From an uncultured Erysipelotrichaceae bacterium (GTDB lineage: Bacteria; Bacillota_I; Bacilli_A; RFN20; CAG-826): a stretch of DNA of 64,000 nt. Position numbers and translations under genes: made by a program. Where the stretch lies: the NCBI GenBank assembly GCA_900314865.1, contig OMWW01000004.1, positions 65,749 through 129,748 of the forward strand, given 5' to 3'. Below, piece by piece: positions 41,932 through 51,815 of the stretch. Below the pieces are notes generated by a model. The model was not told where the DNA came from. It saw only the letters and a list, made by a program, of their open reading frames with translations, and made no database searches. How positions within the stretch are numbered: position 1 is the stretch's first letter; each line of letters begins with the position of its first letter.

Positions 41932-44046
41932 ATGCAAATGAATCAAGTCCCTGATTATGAAAATGATAAAGAAGTCCTTCAAAAATTCGGCCGTAATATT
42001 TGTGAAGAGGTCAAAAAAGGAAAGGTTGACCCTGTTATTGGTCGAGATGAAGAAATTCGTAAGATCATTGAAATATTAGCTAGGAAAACTAAAAATAACG
42101 TCATTTTATTAGGTGAACCAGGTGTTGGTAAAACCGCTATTCTTGAAGGACTAGCAGAACGTATCGTTAAAGATGATGTTCCTACTATCTTAAAGGATAA
42201 AATTATTTATGAACTCGATATGGGTGCTCTTGTAGCGGGTGCGAAATATCGTGGTGAGTTTGAAGAAAGACTCAAAGCTGTTTTAAACAAGATTAAAGAA
42301 TCTGAAGGAAAGATTATTCTTTTCATCGATGAAATTCATCTTATCGTTGGTGCTGGTAGAACTGATGGAGCGCTTGATGCTTCTAATATGCTCAAGCCAA
42401 TGCTTGCTAGAGGTGAAATCGATTGTATAGGTGCGACCACTTTAAAAGAGTATCGTGAATATATTGAAAAAGATCGTGCGCTTGAAAGAAGATTCCAGCC
42501 TGTTCTTGTTAACGAACCAAGTGTAGAAGATACAGTTACTATATTAAGAGGATTAAAGAATAGGTTCGAATCGTTCCATGGTGTGAAAATCACTGATGGT
42601 GCTTTAGTAGCCGCTGCTTCATTAAGTAATAGATACCTTACAAGTAGATTCTTGCCTGATAAGGCAATCGACTTAGTGGATGAAGCTTGTGCTTCTATAA
42701 AAGTTGAACTTGCAAGTATGCCTGCTGAACTTGATGAACTCGAAAGAAAGATGCGACAACTTCAAATTGAAAAAGTAGCGCTTTCAAAAGAACATGATGA
42801 GGCGAGCAAGAAACGTTTAGATGATGTTAATAGTGAACTCGACGCTTTAACAAAACAAGACAATGAACTTCAAACCAAGTGGAAAAAAGAAAAAGAAGGC
42901 ATTCTTAAAGTCAAAGAAGTTAAGGGCCAACTAGAGAAAGCGAAATTCGATTTGGAGGTTGCTTTAAGTCACTCCGAATATGAAAAAGCTGGTGAATTAC
43001 AATATAAGAAAATCCCTGAATTAGAGAAAAAACTCAAAGAGTATGACATCAAAAATGATTCTGGTAGGTTACTATCTGAAGTTGTTGATGAAGAACAAAT
43101 CGCAAGAATCATTTCTAAGATGACCAACATCCCTTTAAGCAAAATTGAAAAAGGTGACCGTGAAAAGGTTTTGGATTTACAAAACACACTTAGTCGTCGT
43201 GTTATTGGACAAGATGAGGCTCTCAAACTTGTTAGTGACGCAATTATTCGTCAAAGAGCAGGCATCAAAGATAGCAACCGTCCAATTGGTTCCTTCTTAT
43301 TCTTAGGACCTACTGGTGTTGGTAAAACCGAAGTCGCTCGTGCTCTTGCGGAATCTTTGTTCGACAGCGAATCCCACATCATTAGAATCGATATGTCTGA
43401 ATATATGGAGAAATACTCAACTAGTAGACTTATTGGTGCCCCTCCAGGATATGTTGGTTATGAAGAAGGTGGACAATTAACTGAGAAGGTTAGAAGAAAT
43501 CCATATTCCATCGTCTTATTCGATGAAATCGAAAAAGCTCATCCAGAAGTATTCAACTTATTACTTCAAATGCTTGATGATGGAAGACTTACTGATTCAC
43601 AAGGTAGAGTAGTGGATTTCAAAAACACAATCATCATTATGACTAGTAACTTGGGTAGTGAATATCTTCTTAATGGTCATAAAGAAATGGTGGATGAACT
43701 TCTTCATCAAACATTCAAACCTGAATTCTTAAATAGAATTGATGAGATTATCTATTTCTCACCTCTATCTAAAGAAGTTCAAGGAAAGATTGTGGATAAG
43801 ATGCTTAACGATCTTAATAAGAGACTACAAGAATCTTACTACAGCTTTGAATTCACTGATGAAGTTAAGTCTTATATCTTAGACAATTCATATAGTGACA
43901 AGTTTGGTGCTCGTCCAATTAAGAGATTTATCCAAAACAACATTGAAACCATGATTGCTAAGGCAATTGTGGAAGGAAATGTTTCTACAGAAAAGAAATA
44001 TGTAGTGGATTATAAGGACAACAAATTATTAATCAAAGAAGCTTAA
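41932..44046 (+). CDS. clpB: ClpB-type AAA+ disaggregase without N-domain
   Basis: A 704-residue Hsp100 chaperone that extracts polypeptides from aggregates, usually with DnaK. It begins almost directly at the first AAA+ module ([17 protein letters not shown]; Walker [17 protein letters not shown]), continues with a coiled middle domain (about 265-390, shorter than E. coli ClpB) and the second module ([38 protein letters not shown]). The ~150-residue Clp_N domain is missing, as in Mycoplasma ClpB. No ClpP-binding loop is seen, which argues against ClpC. Controlled by CIRCE/HrcA; ribosome site AAGGAGG. Confidence 0.93.
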   Translation: MQMNQVPDYENDKEVLQKFGRNICEEVKKGKVDPVIGRDEEIRKIIEILARKTKNNVILLGEPGVGKTAILEGLAERIVKDDVPTILKDKIIYELDMGALVAGAKYRGEFEERLKAVLNKIKESEGKIILFIDEIHLIVGAGRTDGALDASNMLKPMLARGEIDCIGATTLKEYREYIEKDRALERRFQPVLVNEPSVEDTVTILRGLKNRFESFHGVKITDGALVAAASLSNRYLTSRFLPDKAIDLVDEACASIKVELASMPAELDELERKMRQLQIEKVALSKEHDEASKKRLDDVNSELDALTKQDNELQTKWKKEKEGILKVKEVKGQLEKAKFDLEVALSHSEYEKAGELQYKKIPELEKKLKEYDIKNDSGRLLSEVVDEEQIARIISKMTNIPLSKIEKGDREKVLDLQNTLSRRVIGQDEALKLVSDAIIRQRAGIKDSNRPIGSFLFLGPTGVGKTEVARALAESLFDSESHIIRIDMSEYMEKYSTSRLIGAPPGYVGYEEGGQLTEKVRRNPYSIVLFDEIEKAHPEVFNLLLQMLDDGRLTDSQGRVVDFKNTIIIMTSNLGSEYLLNGHKEMVDELLHQTFKPEFLNRIDEIIYFSPLSKEVQGKIVDKMLNDLNKRLQESYYSFEFTDEVKSYILDNSYSDKFGARPIKRFIQNNIETMIAKAIVEGNVSTEKKYVVDYKDNKLLIKEA

Positions 44047-44062
44047 ATATATTTCCTTTCGG

Positions 44063-44095
44063 AGTGTGGCAATAAAATTGCTACACTTTCTTTTT
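44063..44095 (+). terminator. Terminator of clpB
   Basis: AGTGTGGCAA / TTGCTACACT, 10-bp stem with one G-U pair, then a T-rich tail. Confidence 0.88.
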
Positions 44096-44119
44096 GTTTA
44101 AGTGCTATATTATTTTCGT

Positions 44120-44836
44120 ATGTATAAGGAAAAAATAAAAATAACCTCAATTGATGTCGACTGCAATTTCGAATTAAAGCTTTCTTCTTTATTCAAAATC
44201 ATGCAGGAAGTCGCTTCAAATCATTGCGAAACTTTAGGTGCGAGTCATTATGATCTTTTGAAGTATAACCTTCTTTGGGTTGTGATTCGTATGGAAGTGA
44301 AGATTTATAAGAGTATCAAGCTTGATGATGTGGTGACTGTAACCACTCACGCTGGCGAACAAAGATCTTTCATTTTCCCACGTTATTTCCAAATCTATAG
44401 TAAAAGTGGTGAATTACTTGTTAATGTCAGCTCTATTTGGGCTGTTATCAACAAGGACACTCGTAGAGTAGACATTCGTCCTCAAGGAATTAAAATAGCG
44501 AAAGCAGAACATGACAAGAATGACATGCCATTACCTGAAAAAGTAAGTGGCTCTGGTAGTGTTGTAGTTGATGAAAGAGTAGTTAAATACTCAAATGTTG
44601 ATATCAATTCGCATTTGAATAACACCGAATATATTGCGTTTATCTTAGATACTCATGATTTAGAGTTCTATAAACATCATCGCTTATGCGGAATTAACAT
44701 CAATTACGATAAGGAAATTAAATTTGGCGATAAGGTCGCCCTTTTGTCAAATAAAGGAGAGACTAGAGAAGTTGTTTCTGGTGTAGTAAATGGCGTTAAT
44801 CATTTCACTGCGGAACTTGAATTTGATAAAAGATAA
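44120..44836 (+). CDS. Acyl-ACP thioesterase
   Basis: A 238-residue double-hotdog thioesterase (FatA/TesA-like Acyl-ACP_TE family) that releases fatty acids from ACP. First hotdog (about 1-125: LFKIMQEVASNHCETLGASH, LLWVVIRMEVKIYKSIKLDD) and second with the catalytic DINSHLNNTEY (Asn-His). Release of free acids lets the cell feed a PlsX/FakAB-type phospholipid route. MYKEKI is the start; TGcTATATT (44103-44111) ends 8 nt before it and there is no Shine-Dalgarno. cysK follows after 9 nt. Confidence 0.92.
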   Translation: MYKEKIKITSIDVDCNFELKLSSLFKIMQEVASNHCETLGASHYDLLKYNLLWVVIRMEVKIYKSIKLDDVVTVTTHAGEQRSFIFPRYFQIYSKSGELLVNVSSIWAVINKDTRRVDIRPQGIKIAKAEHDKNDMPLPEKVSGSGSVVVDERVVKYSNVDINSHLNNTEYIAFILDTHDLEFYKHHRLCGININYDKEIKFGDKVALLSNKGETREVVSGVVNGVNHFTAELEFDKR

Positions 44837-44845
44837 TTAAGAATT

Positions 44846-45772
44846 ATGTTAGTAGAAAAAACATTTGATTTAGTGGGTAATACCCCACTCGTAGAATTGA
44901 CACATATTGAAGAAGAATTTTCTTTAAATTGTCATCTATATGCTAAGGTTGAATTATTTAATCCAACTGGCTCCGTCAAAGATAGAGCGGCGTTATACAT
45001 GATTCAAGACGCTGAAGAAAAGGGATTACTCAGTGATGATTCGGTTATTATCGAACCAACAAGTGGCAATACTGGTATAGGAATTGCCTCTATCTCAGCG
45101 ATGAAAGGCTATCGTTGTATTTTAGTAATGCCAAGCAGTATGTCTATTGAAAGAAGAAAACTCCTTAAAGCCTATGGAGCAGAAATTGTTTTAACCGATG
45201 CTTCTTTAGGGATGAAAGGCGCAATTGCAAAAGCAAAAGAGTTAAAAGAAGAAACTCCACACGCTTTAATTCTTGGACAATTTGATAATCCTGCTAATGT
45301 TAGATCACATTATGAAACAACTGGGCCAGAAATCTTTCGTGATTTAAATGGCAGAGTTGACGTCTTTGTAGCCGGTATTGGTACTGGTGGAACAATAAGT
45401 GGAACTGGAAAATTCCTAAAGGAAAATATTGAAAACGTTAAGATTGTTGGTGTAGAACCTGCAAGTAGTGCAGTTATTTCCGGAAACCCAAGTGGTCCAC
45501 ATAAAATTCAAGGTATCGGTGCTGGATTTATTCCTACAATTTTAGATTTAGATATCATTGATGAAATGAGTCCTGTAGGAGACGAAGAAGCGTTTGAATT
45601 TGCTAGATTAGTGAGCAATTTAGAGGGCCTATTAGTGGGTATTTCTAGTGGTGCGGCCTTATGTGCTGCAGTTAAGGAAGCCCAAAAAGAGGATAACAAG
45701 AATAAGAATATAGTTGTCCTACTTCCAGATAGTGGTGACCGTTATCTTTCTACTTCTCTATTTGAAAATTAG
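44846..45772 (+). CDS. cysK: Cysteine synthase (O-acetylserine sulfhydrylase)
   Basis: A 308-residue PLP enzyme making cysteine from O-acetylserine and sulfide. PLP lysine Lys45 in NPTGSVKDRA, substrate loop PTSGNTGIG, phosphate-binding GIGTGGTISGTGK, late GISSGAALCAA and PDSGDRYLST. Full family length. Lies 9 nt after the thioesterase gene without a good ribosome site, so it may be coupled. No cysE is in the window. Confidence 0.95.
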   Translation: MLVEKTFDLVGNTPLVELTHIEEEFSLNCHLYAKVELFNPTGSVKDRAALYMIQDAEEKGLLSDDSVIIEPTSGNTGIGIASISAMKGYRCILVMPSSMSIERRKLLKAYGAEIVLTDASLGMKGAIAKAKELKEETPHALILGQFDNPANVRSHYETTGPEIFRDLNGRVDVFVAGIGTGGTISGTGKFLKENIENVKIVGVEPASSAVISGNPSGPHKIQGIGAGFIPTILDLDIIDEMSPVGDEEAFEFARLVSNLEGLLVGISSGAALCAAVKEAQKEDNKNKNIVVLLPDSGDRYLSTSLFEN

Positions 45773-45783
45773 GATTCGTTTTA

Positions 45784-45789
45784 TATAAT
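45784..45789 (+). promoter_or_regulatory. -10 box of the PAP2 phosphatase gene
   Basis: TATAAT ending 11 nt before the ATG; predicted 5' leader of about 5 nt. Confidence 0.55.
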
Positions 45790-45800
45790 AGGTTTTTAGT

Positions 45801-46739
45801 ATGAAGAAATATTACATCCATATGTATATCGTCATCGCCATCTGCTTGGTGGCGTTTGTTATTGGCTCATTTTTTGATTTTGAAATTAGCGATGCTTTAA
45901 CTAGAGTTGGTGGACCAAATGATAAGTTTGGTTTATCTATCTCAGTTATTGGCACTGTTCCAGGGTATGGAGTTGTTGCTTTTATTGGTGGTGGATTTTT
46001 AACGTTAGGCTTAAAACGTGAATTTTCCAACATCCAAAATAAGAACTATAACCTGTTCCTCACCATTTTGATGTTTGTATTAGCGGTGGTTTGTTATGGA
46101 CTTGCCGTTTATTTCACTGGACGAGAATTCTTTGGCGTTAATGGTTTCCAATACCCAGATATTAAAGTGTATTATGGCTATTTTATAGCCGCTCCTGTCG
46201 ATTTATTGCTTATGTTCCTTGGTTTTGTGATGACGAAGAGAACCACAAATAAGGACTTATGGATTTATCTTATCGCTATTGCTGTAGCAATCACTGTTGC
46301 CTTAGTTGGCTGTACAATCATTAAAGGCATATTACATCGTCCAAGATTAAGAGCGTTGGGTTCTTTTGAGGGATTAGATTACCGTAACTGGTGGCAAAGA
46401 TTCCCAGATTATAAGAACTACATTGAGTTGGGCGCTGATAAAGACGATTTCAAATCATTCCCTAGCGGCCACGCTGGATCTTGTGGAGTGTTCATGATGT
46501 TCTCTTTATTCTTACCAGTTATTCATGAAAAATATCGTAAATTTGTTGTTCCAATGTTTTACATTGGTCTTGCTTGGTTGTTACTTGTTGCCTTTGCAAG
46601 AATTTATGTCGGAGCTCACTTTATGAGTGATGTCTCGTTTGGTGCGTTATTAACAGTCATCTCATTCTTTATTCTTAAGGTGATTGTGGATAATAATAAA
46701 TATTTGTCCGGTGCTTCTAGGGAAGAAGTAGCCGAATAG
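45801..46739 (+). CDS. PAP2-family membrane phosphatase
   Basis: A 312-residue polytopic phosphatase of the PAP2/PgpB/UppP-like class. All three active-site motifs are on the outer side of late helices: KGILHRPRLR (KxxxxxxRP), SFPSGHAGS (PSGH) and ARIYVGAHFMSD (SRx5Hx3D variant with Ala for Ser). Likely substrates are phosphatidic acid, undecaprenyl-PP or PG-P. About 55 residues between motifs 1 and 2 form an unusually long loop. An AGAAAGGAG site couples it to the aquaporin gene 12 nt downstream. Confidence 0.9.
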   Translation: MKKYYIHMYIVIAICLVAFVIGSFFDFEISDALTRVGGPNDKFGLSISVIGTVPGYGVVAFIGGGFLTLGLKREFSNIQNKNYNLFLTILMFVLAVVCYGLAVYFTGREFFGVNGFQYPDIKVYYGYFIAAPVDLLLMFLGFVMTKRTTNKDLWIYLIAIAVAITVALVGCTIIKGILHRPRLRALGSFEGLDYRNWWQRFPDYKNYIELGADKDDFKSFPSGHAGSCGVFMMFSLFLPVIHEKYRKFVVPMFYIGLAWLLLVAFARIYVGAHFMSDVSFGALLTVISFFILKVIVDNNKYLSGASREEVAE

Positions 46740-46751
46740 AAAGGAGACTTT

Positions 46752-47555
46752 ATGTCATTTTTGAAAAATTGGAGAAAATACCTCTGTGAATGCTTAGGCA
46801 CAATGATGTTAACTCTTGTTGCTTGTGGTGTTGCTGTTTTCTCTGGCGCTAGTCTTGTTGCCACTTCATTAGCGTTCGGCCTTGTTATCGTCGCAATGGC
46901 GTTCTCAATCGGTCACATTTCCGGCTGTCATATTAATCCTGCCGTTTCTCTTGCTATGTTCCTTAGAAAGAAAATCACCGCAAAAGAATTTGGATTTTAT
47001 GTTGCTAGCCAATTCGTTGGTGCCTTAATTGGAACAACTATCCTTGTACTCATTTTAGGTAAAAAATGGGTGTTTACTGGTTTAGGACAAAACGAAATTG
47101 GTGGTTTATTATTTAACCAATATGGCCAAGTCGGTTTTGGAAGTCACATTGCCGCATTTGCTGTTGAGCTCATCTTAACATTTGTCTTTGTTTTGACAAT
47201 TTTAACTGTTACTGATGAAAAACATGGCGCTGGAAAGTTTGCCCCAATCGTTATTGGATTAGTGTTAACTTTAGTCCACTTAATGGGCATTCCTCTAACT
47301 GGTACATCTGTTAATCCTGCTCGTTCATTTGCTCCAGGATTCTACTATGCATTTGCTGGACAAGGTGGTTGCACCAATTCCATGGTTCAAATGTGGATTT
47401 GGCAACTTGCCCCAATGGCAGGTGGTGCTTGTGCCGCATTATTCTATGGCATGATTAATAAAGAAGGTTTAGGTATCTTCGCTAAAAAAGCCGCTGCTCA
47501 AAAAACAGAAGAAAAACCAGCCGAAGAAAAACCAGAAGAAAAACCAGCTGAATAG
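46752..47555 (+). CDS. Aquaporin / major intrinsic protein (AqpZ-like)
   Basis: A 267-residue channel with six helices and both NPA motifs (GCHINPAVSLA and TSVNPARSFAPG). The residue after the second NPA is Arg followed by SFAP, and HxxG features favour a water channel (AqpZ type) over the glycerol facilitator, whose motif carries Asp (NPARD). The last ~20 residues are a hydrophilic repeat of EEKPAEEKPE type, not part of the fold and similar in composition to the linker of the first CDS in the window. Confidence 0.92.
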   Translation: MSFLKNWRKYLCECLGTMMLTLVACGVAVFSGASLVATSLAFGLVIVAMAFSIGHISGCHINPAVSLAMFLRKKITAKEFGFYVASQFVGALIGTTILVLILGKKWVFTGLGQNEIGGLLFNQYGQVGFGSHIAAFAVELILTFVFVLTILTVTDEKHGAGKFAPIVIGLVLTLVHLMGIPLTGTSVNPARSFAPGFYYAFAGQGGCTNSMVQMWIWQLAPMAGGACAALFYGMINKEGLGIFAKKAAAQKTEEKPAEEKPEEKPAE

Positions 47556-47569
47556 TAAAAACAATTATT

Positions 47570-47595
47570 AGATCCTCCTGTGAGGGTCTTTTAAT
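47570..47595 (+). terminator. Terminator of the aquaporin operon
   Basis: AGATCCTC / GAGGGTCT, 8-bp stem with a 4-nt loop and a T-rich tail. Confidence 0.82.
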
Positions 47596-47640
47596 TTATG
47601 ATCAATGTGGTAGAATTATTCTAATAAGGTGGTAAATAGT

Positions 47641-48063
47641 ATGGGAGAACCTAAGGTTAATGATTTAAAGAAATACCTAAATGGGTTAATTAAAATCAAT
47701 CGAAAATATGTGACTGCGGAAAGACTTTCAAAATACGTCGCAGTTTATCCTGAAATTATCAACGAACACCTATCCTTCTTTGAACCTACTTTGAAGATGG
47801 ACCCAGAATTCAACCTTATGGAACTTGTTCCAACCATTAAACAATATATCAATGAACAAGAAGAGAATAAGACCCTTGTTAAAAAACCAATCATCAAGAA
47901 GAAAGACATTGATAAATATGAGTCCATTAACGACTTTATTTACAAGAAAATGACTTCTGTTGGTGGACTTCTTGATCGTAACGCAGTTCTTAGCGATACA
48001 GACTTAAGAGTTTTGAAGAAATTAGTGGTGGAAGAGCAAAACTACCGCAAAACGCACAAATAA
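47641..48063 (+). CDS. Conserved-looking hypothetical protein
   Basis: A 140-residue helical, charged, soluble protein. N-terminal region (LKKYLNGLIKINRKYVTAER, LSKYVAVYPEIINEHLSFFE) could be a small helix-turn-helix-like fold; C-terminal helix RVLKKLVVEEQNYRKTHK. No family recognised. AAGGTGG lies before ATG 47641, and an extended -10 (TGgTAGAAT, 47608-47616) is upstream, so the longer frame from 47629 is rejected. Monocistronic with its own terminator. Confidence 0.75.
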   Translation: MGEPKVNDLKKYLNGLIKINRKYVTAERLSKYVAVYPEIINEHLSFFEPTLKMDPEFNLMELVPTIKQYINEQEENKTLVKKPIIKKKDIDKYESINDFIYKKMTSVGGLLDRNAVLSDTDLRVLKKLVVEEQNYRKTHK

Positions 48064-48069
48064 AAGATT

Positions 48070-48098
48070 ACCGGTTATCAATTGATAATCGGTTTTTT
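48070..48098 (+). terminator. Terminator of the 140-residue hypothetical gene
   Basis: ACCGGTTATC / GATAATCGGT, 10-bp stem, AATT loop, T6. Confidence 0.9.
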
Positions 48099-48119
48099 CT
48101 TAAATTTCCTAATCGCCTC

Positions 48120-48149
48120 TTGAAAATAGCACCTATACGCGTGTATATT
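48120..48149 (+). promoter_or_regulatory. nifJ promoter
   Basis: TTGAAA (48120-48125), 18 bp, TATATT (48144-48149). A TATAC-GCGT-GTATA palindrome overlaps the -10 and could be a regulatory site. Confidence 0.65.
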
Positions 48150-48183
48150 TAATACGGTAAATTTTTATTTTGGAGGAAAAATA

Positions 48184-51100
48184 ATGGAAGTTAAAAAGAC
48201 AATGCTCTCTGTTGATGGTAACACCGCAGCAGCATTAGAATCCTATAACTTTATTGAAGTTGCTGGTATTTACCCAATCACTCCTTCTAGCCCAATGGCA
48301 GAAGTAATCGACGTTGAAGCCAGCAAAGGTAGAAAGAATTTTTTCGGTAGTGTTGTAAAAGTTAGTGAAATGCAATCCGAAGCTGGTGCATCTGGCGCTG
48401 TCCACGGTGCTCTTCAAGCCGGTGCATTATCAAGCACATATACCGCTAGCCAAGGCTTACTCTTAATGATTCCAAACATTTATAAATGGGCTGGTGAATT
48501 ATTACCTGTAGTCTTACACGTTTCCGCTCGTAGTTTAGCGACTCGTTCATTATCAATCTTTGGTGATCACCAAGACATCTATGCAATTAGACAAACTGGT
48601 GTTGCCATGATTTGTTCCCATTCTGTTCAAGAAATCGCTGATTTAACACCGGTTGCTCACTTATTAGCAATTGATGCTGAAACTCCAGTTTGTCATTTCT
48701 TTGATGGATTTAGAACATCACACGAAATTCAAAACGTTGAATTCGTTGATGAAAACGAATGGAAGAAACTCCTTCCAATGGATAAAGTGGAAAAATTCAG
48801 AGCTCGTGCTTTGAACCCACACACTCACCCAGTCACCCGTGGTGGTGCTGAAAACGATGACATTTATTTCCAAGGTAGAGAAGCTCAAAACGCTCACTTT
48901 GAAAAAGTCGTCGATTACGCTGTTAAATATTTTAAAGAAGCAAGCAGATTAACTGGTAGAGAATATGCCCCATTCACCTATTACGGTGCTAAAGATGCCG
49001 ATAGAGTTATCGTTGCAATGGGATCTATCACTGACACTGCTAAAGAAGTTATTGATGCTCTTCCAAATGAAAAACTTGGTTTAGTCAAAGTACACTTATA
49101 TCGTCCTTTCTCTGCAAAACATTTACTTGCTGTTTTACCAAAATCCGCAAAGAGAATTGCAGTCTTAGATAGAACCAAAGAAATGGGTGCCACTGGCGAA
49201 CCACTCTATTTAGATGTTGTTTCCGTTATCAAACAAGCTGGTCTTGATGTTGAAGTTATTGGTGGACGTTATGGTCTTTCCAGTAAAGACACTCAACCAA
49301 AAGATGTTAAAGCTGTTTATGATTTCTTAAATAGTGACAAACGTCACCATGACTTCACTGTTGGCATTAATGATGACCTCACCCACAAATCAATTCCAGT
49401 GGATGATAACTTCCACGTTAAAGCCGACTACACAAGCTGCTTATTCTATGGTTTAGGTAGTGATGGTACTGTTTCCGCTAATAAATCTTCCATTAAGATT
49501 ATTGGTGATGCAACCGGACAATATGCTCAAGCATATTTCGCCTATGACTCTAGAAAAGCTGGTGGTGTTACCCGCTCTCACTTAAGATTTGGTAAGACCC
49601 CAATTAGAAGTGCATATTATGTACAAAACGCAGACTTTATTTCTTGTTCACTTGATACTTATTTATTCAAGTTCGACATGATCAAGAACTTAAAAGAAGG
49701 CGGAACCTTCTTACTCAACACTGATATGAGTGATGAAGAACTTGCAAAAGTCATGCCAAATAGAACTAAATACTTATTAGCAAAGAAACACGCCAAGATG
49801 TTTGTTATCGATGCTAACAAGATTGCTAGTGAAATCGGTATGGGTAGACATACCAATACCATTCTCCAAGCTTCCTTCTTCTATCTCAACCAAGACATTA
49901 TGCCTTATGCAGAAGCCAACAAATGGATGAAGAAGTTTGCGGAAAAATCTTACGCCAAGAAAGGCCAAGAAATTGTTGAACTCAACTGGAAAGCAATTGA
50001 CGCTGGTACTGAAGGCTTAAGAGAAATGAAAGTTGACCCATCTTGGGAAGCTTTAGAACCAAAATTTGAAAGAAAATTAACTGGTGATGAATATTTTGAT
50101 ACCTATGTTGCTGTAATGGCTAACTTAGGTGGTGATGATATCCCAGTTTCTAAATTCACCGAATTCGAACTTCTTGATGGCACAATGAATCCAGATATCA
50201 CTTACCGTGAACAAAGAAGTATTGCTGATAGAGTACCTCTTTGGCACAAAGAAAACTGTATTCAATGTAACCAATGTGCGTTCGTCTGTCCACATGCGAC
50301 AATTAGACCATTCTTACTCAACGACGAAGAATTAGCTAACGCTCCTGAAATCGTCAAGAATGATGTCAAACCAGCAATGGGAGTTCCTGGACATCAATAC
50401 CGCATTCAAGTCTCGCCACGTAACTGTGTTGGTTGTGGACTCTGTGTTGCGGAATGTAATGCAAACAAAGTTGGTAAAGTCGCACTTGAAATGGTGGAAG
50501 CCAAATCACAATTCCCACAAGAAGAAGGCGCTGAATACTTATTCAAACACGTCTCTTATAAAGCAGACAAACTTCCAGCCGCCTTACAAGAAACTCCAAA
50601 AGGTGTTGGCTTCTTAATGCCATACATGGAAATCTCTGGCGCTTGTGCTGGATGTGGTGAAACTCCATATTATCGTTTAGTCTCACAATTATTCGGTAAA
50701 GATATGTTAGTTGCTAACGCAACTGGTTGTAGCTCCATCTATAGTGGTTCTACTCCATTAACTCCATTCTGCACTGATAAAGAAGGACAAGGTGTTGCTT
50801 GGGCAAACTCCTTATTCGAAGACAATGCTGAATTCGGTTATGGTATGAGAGTTGCTACTGATGCTAAACTCAAAGCCGCAGTGGAAATCTTAGAAGCCGC
50901 TAAAGCTAGAGATATCGAAGAAGAACTCAAAGCCAAGATCGACGAATACTTCGCTAATATTAAAAATAGAAAAGAATCTCGTCGTATCGTTCCTGAACTC
51001 GTCAAATTAGTGAAAGCCAGTAAAGACGAAGGCGTTAAAGACGTCCTCGCTTACGAAAGAGATTTACAAGATAAATCCGTTTGGATCATCGGTGGTGATG

Positions 51101-51720
51101 GTTGGTCATACGATATCGGTTATGGTGGACTTGATCACGTTATCGCCAACGAAGAAGATGTTAACATCTTAGTCCTCGACACTGAAGTTTACTCCAATAC
51201 TGGTGGACAATCTTCCAAATCCTCACAAACTGGTAGTATCGCTAAATTTACCGCAAGTGGTAAATTAACTCCTAAAAAGAATCTTGCTCTTATTGCGATG
51301 AGCTATGGCACTGTCTATGTTGCTCAAATCGCTTTAGGTAGTAACCCAGTTAAAGCTATTAAGGCTCTTAAAGAAGCTGAAAGTTATAACGGACCATCCT
51401 TAATCATTTGTTACGCTCCATGTGCTAACCATGGTATTAAGGGCGGATTATCCAACTCTATGAAGCAAGAAAAGAAAGCGGTTGAATGTGGTTATTTCCA
51501 ACTCTTTAGATATGATCCACGTTTAGTTGCTGAAGGAAAACCAGGCTTATCCATCGATATGCCAGAACCAGACTATTCTAAATTCAGAGAATTTATTATG
51601 ACTGAAACTAGATTCTCTCAACTTCCAAAAGTTAATCCAGAGCACGCTGAAGAATTATTAACCAAAGCGGAAAAATACGCTCAAGATCGTTGGAATAGAA
51701 TTAAGAAATTTGGTTTATAA
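48184..51720 (+). CDS. nifJ: Pyruvate:ferredoxin (flavodoxin) oxidoreductase
   Basis: A 1178-residue single-chain PFOR that oxidatively decarboxylates pyruvate to acetyl-CoA and reduces ferredoxin or flavodoxin; hallmark of anaerobic metabolism. Domains in order: pyruvate-binding/TPP domain (from YNFIEVAGIYPITPSSPMAE), CoA domain, gamma/EKR domain, two [4Fe-4S] clusters (CIQCNQCAFVCP and CVGCGLCVAECN), a further cluster ligand region (GACAGCGETPYY) and the TPP pyrophosphate site (GDGWSYDIGYGGLDHV with YSNTGGQSSKSS). Full length. Strong GGAGG site and promoter, probably highly expressed. Confidence 0.98.
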   Translation: MEVKKTMLSVDGNTAAALESYNFIEVAGIYPITPSSPMAEVIDVEASKGRKNFFGSVVKVSEMQSEAGASGAVHGALQAGALSSTYTASQGLLLMIPNIYKWAGELLPVVLHVSARSLATRSLSIFGDHQDIYAIRQTGVAMICSHSVQEIADLTPVAHLLAIDAETPVCHFFDGFRTSHEIQNVEFVDENEWKKLLPMDKVEKFRARALNPHTHPVTRGGAENDDIYFQGREAQNAHFEKVVDYAVKYFKEASRLTGREYAPFTYYGAKDADRVIVAMGSITDTAKEVIDALPNEKLGLVKVHLYRPFSAKHLLAVLPKSAKRIAVLDRTKEMGATGEPLYLDVVSVIKQAGLDVEVIGGRYGLSSKDTQPKDVKAVYDFLNSDKRHHDFTVGINDDLTHKSIPVDDNFHVKADYTSCLFYGLGSDGTVSANKSSIKIIGDATGQYAQAYFAYDSRKAGGVTRSHLRFGKTPIRSAYYVQNADFISCSLDTYLFKFDMIKNLKEGGTFLLNTDMSDEELAKVMPNRTKYLLAKKHAKMFVIDANKIASEIGMGRHTNTILQASFFYLNQDIMPYAEANKWMKKFAEKSYAKKGQEIVELNWKAIDAGTEGLREMKVDPSWEALEPKFERKLTGDEYFDTYVAVMANLGGDDIPVSKFTEFELLDGTMNPDITYREQRSIADRVPLWHKENCIQCNQCAFVCPHATIRPFLLNDEELANAPEIVKNDVKPAMGVPGHQYRIQVSPRNCVGCGLCVAECNANKVGKVALEMVEAKSQFPQEEGAEYLFKHVSYKADKLPAALQETPKGVGFLMPYMEISGACAGCGETPYYRLVSQLFGKDMLVANATGCSSIYSGSTPLTPFCTDKEGQGVAWANSLFEDNAEFGYGMRVATDAKLKAAVEILEAAKARDIEEELKAKIDEYFANIKNRKESRRIVPELVKLVKASKDEGVKDVLAYERDLQDKSVWIIGGDGWSYDIGYGGLDHVIANEEDVNILVLDTEVYSNTGGQSSKSSQTGSIAKFTASGKLTPKKNLALIAMSYGTVYVAQIALGSNPVKAIKALKEAESYNGPSLIICYAPCANHGIKGGLSNSMKQEKKAVECGYFQLFRYDPRLVAEGKPGLSIDMPEPDYSKFREFIMTETRFSQLPKVNPEHAEELLTKAEKYAQDRWNRIKKFGL

Positions 51721-51733
51721 TAACTATTAAAAA

Positions 51734-51769
51734 AACTAGGCTTTGCATAATTTTGTGCAGAGCCTAGTT
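51734..51769. terminator. Strong hairpin after nifJ, tail on the minus-strand side
   Basis: AACTAGGCTtTGCA pairs with TGCAgAGCCTAGTT. On the + strand no T-run follows, but an A7 tract precedes the stem, so as an intrinsic terminator it would work for minus-strand transcription. On the + strand it may protect the nifJ mRNA 3' end. Confidence 0.6.
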
Positions 51770-51815
51770 GAAGATAACACTCATTTATGATTAAATAAAT
51801 AGGTAGGTTAATATT

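Noticed and set aside
41932-44046. ClpC or ClpE
   Set aside because: No N-terminal Clp_N or zinc domain, a ClpB-like middle coiled coil, and no ClpP-interaction loop in the second module.
46752-47555. Glycerol facilitator (GlpF)
   Set aside because: The second NPA is followed by RS rather than the RD typical of GlpF, and no glycerol-metabolism gene is adjacent; water-channel type is more likely.
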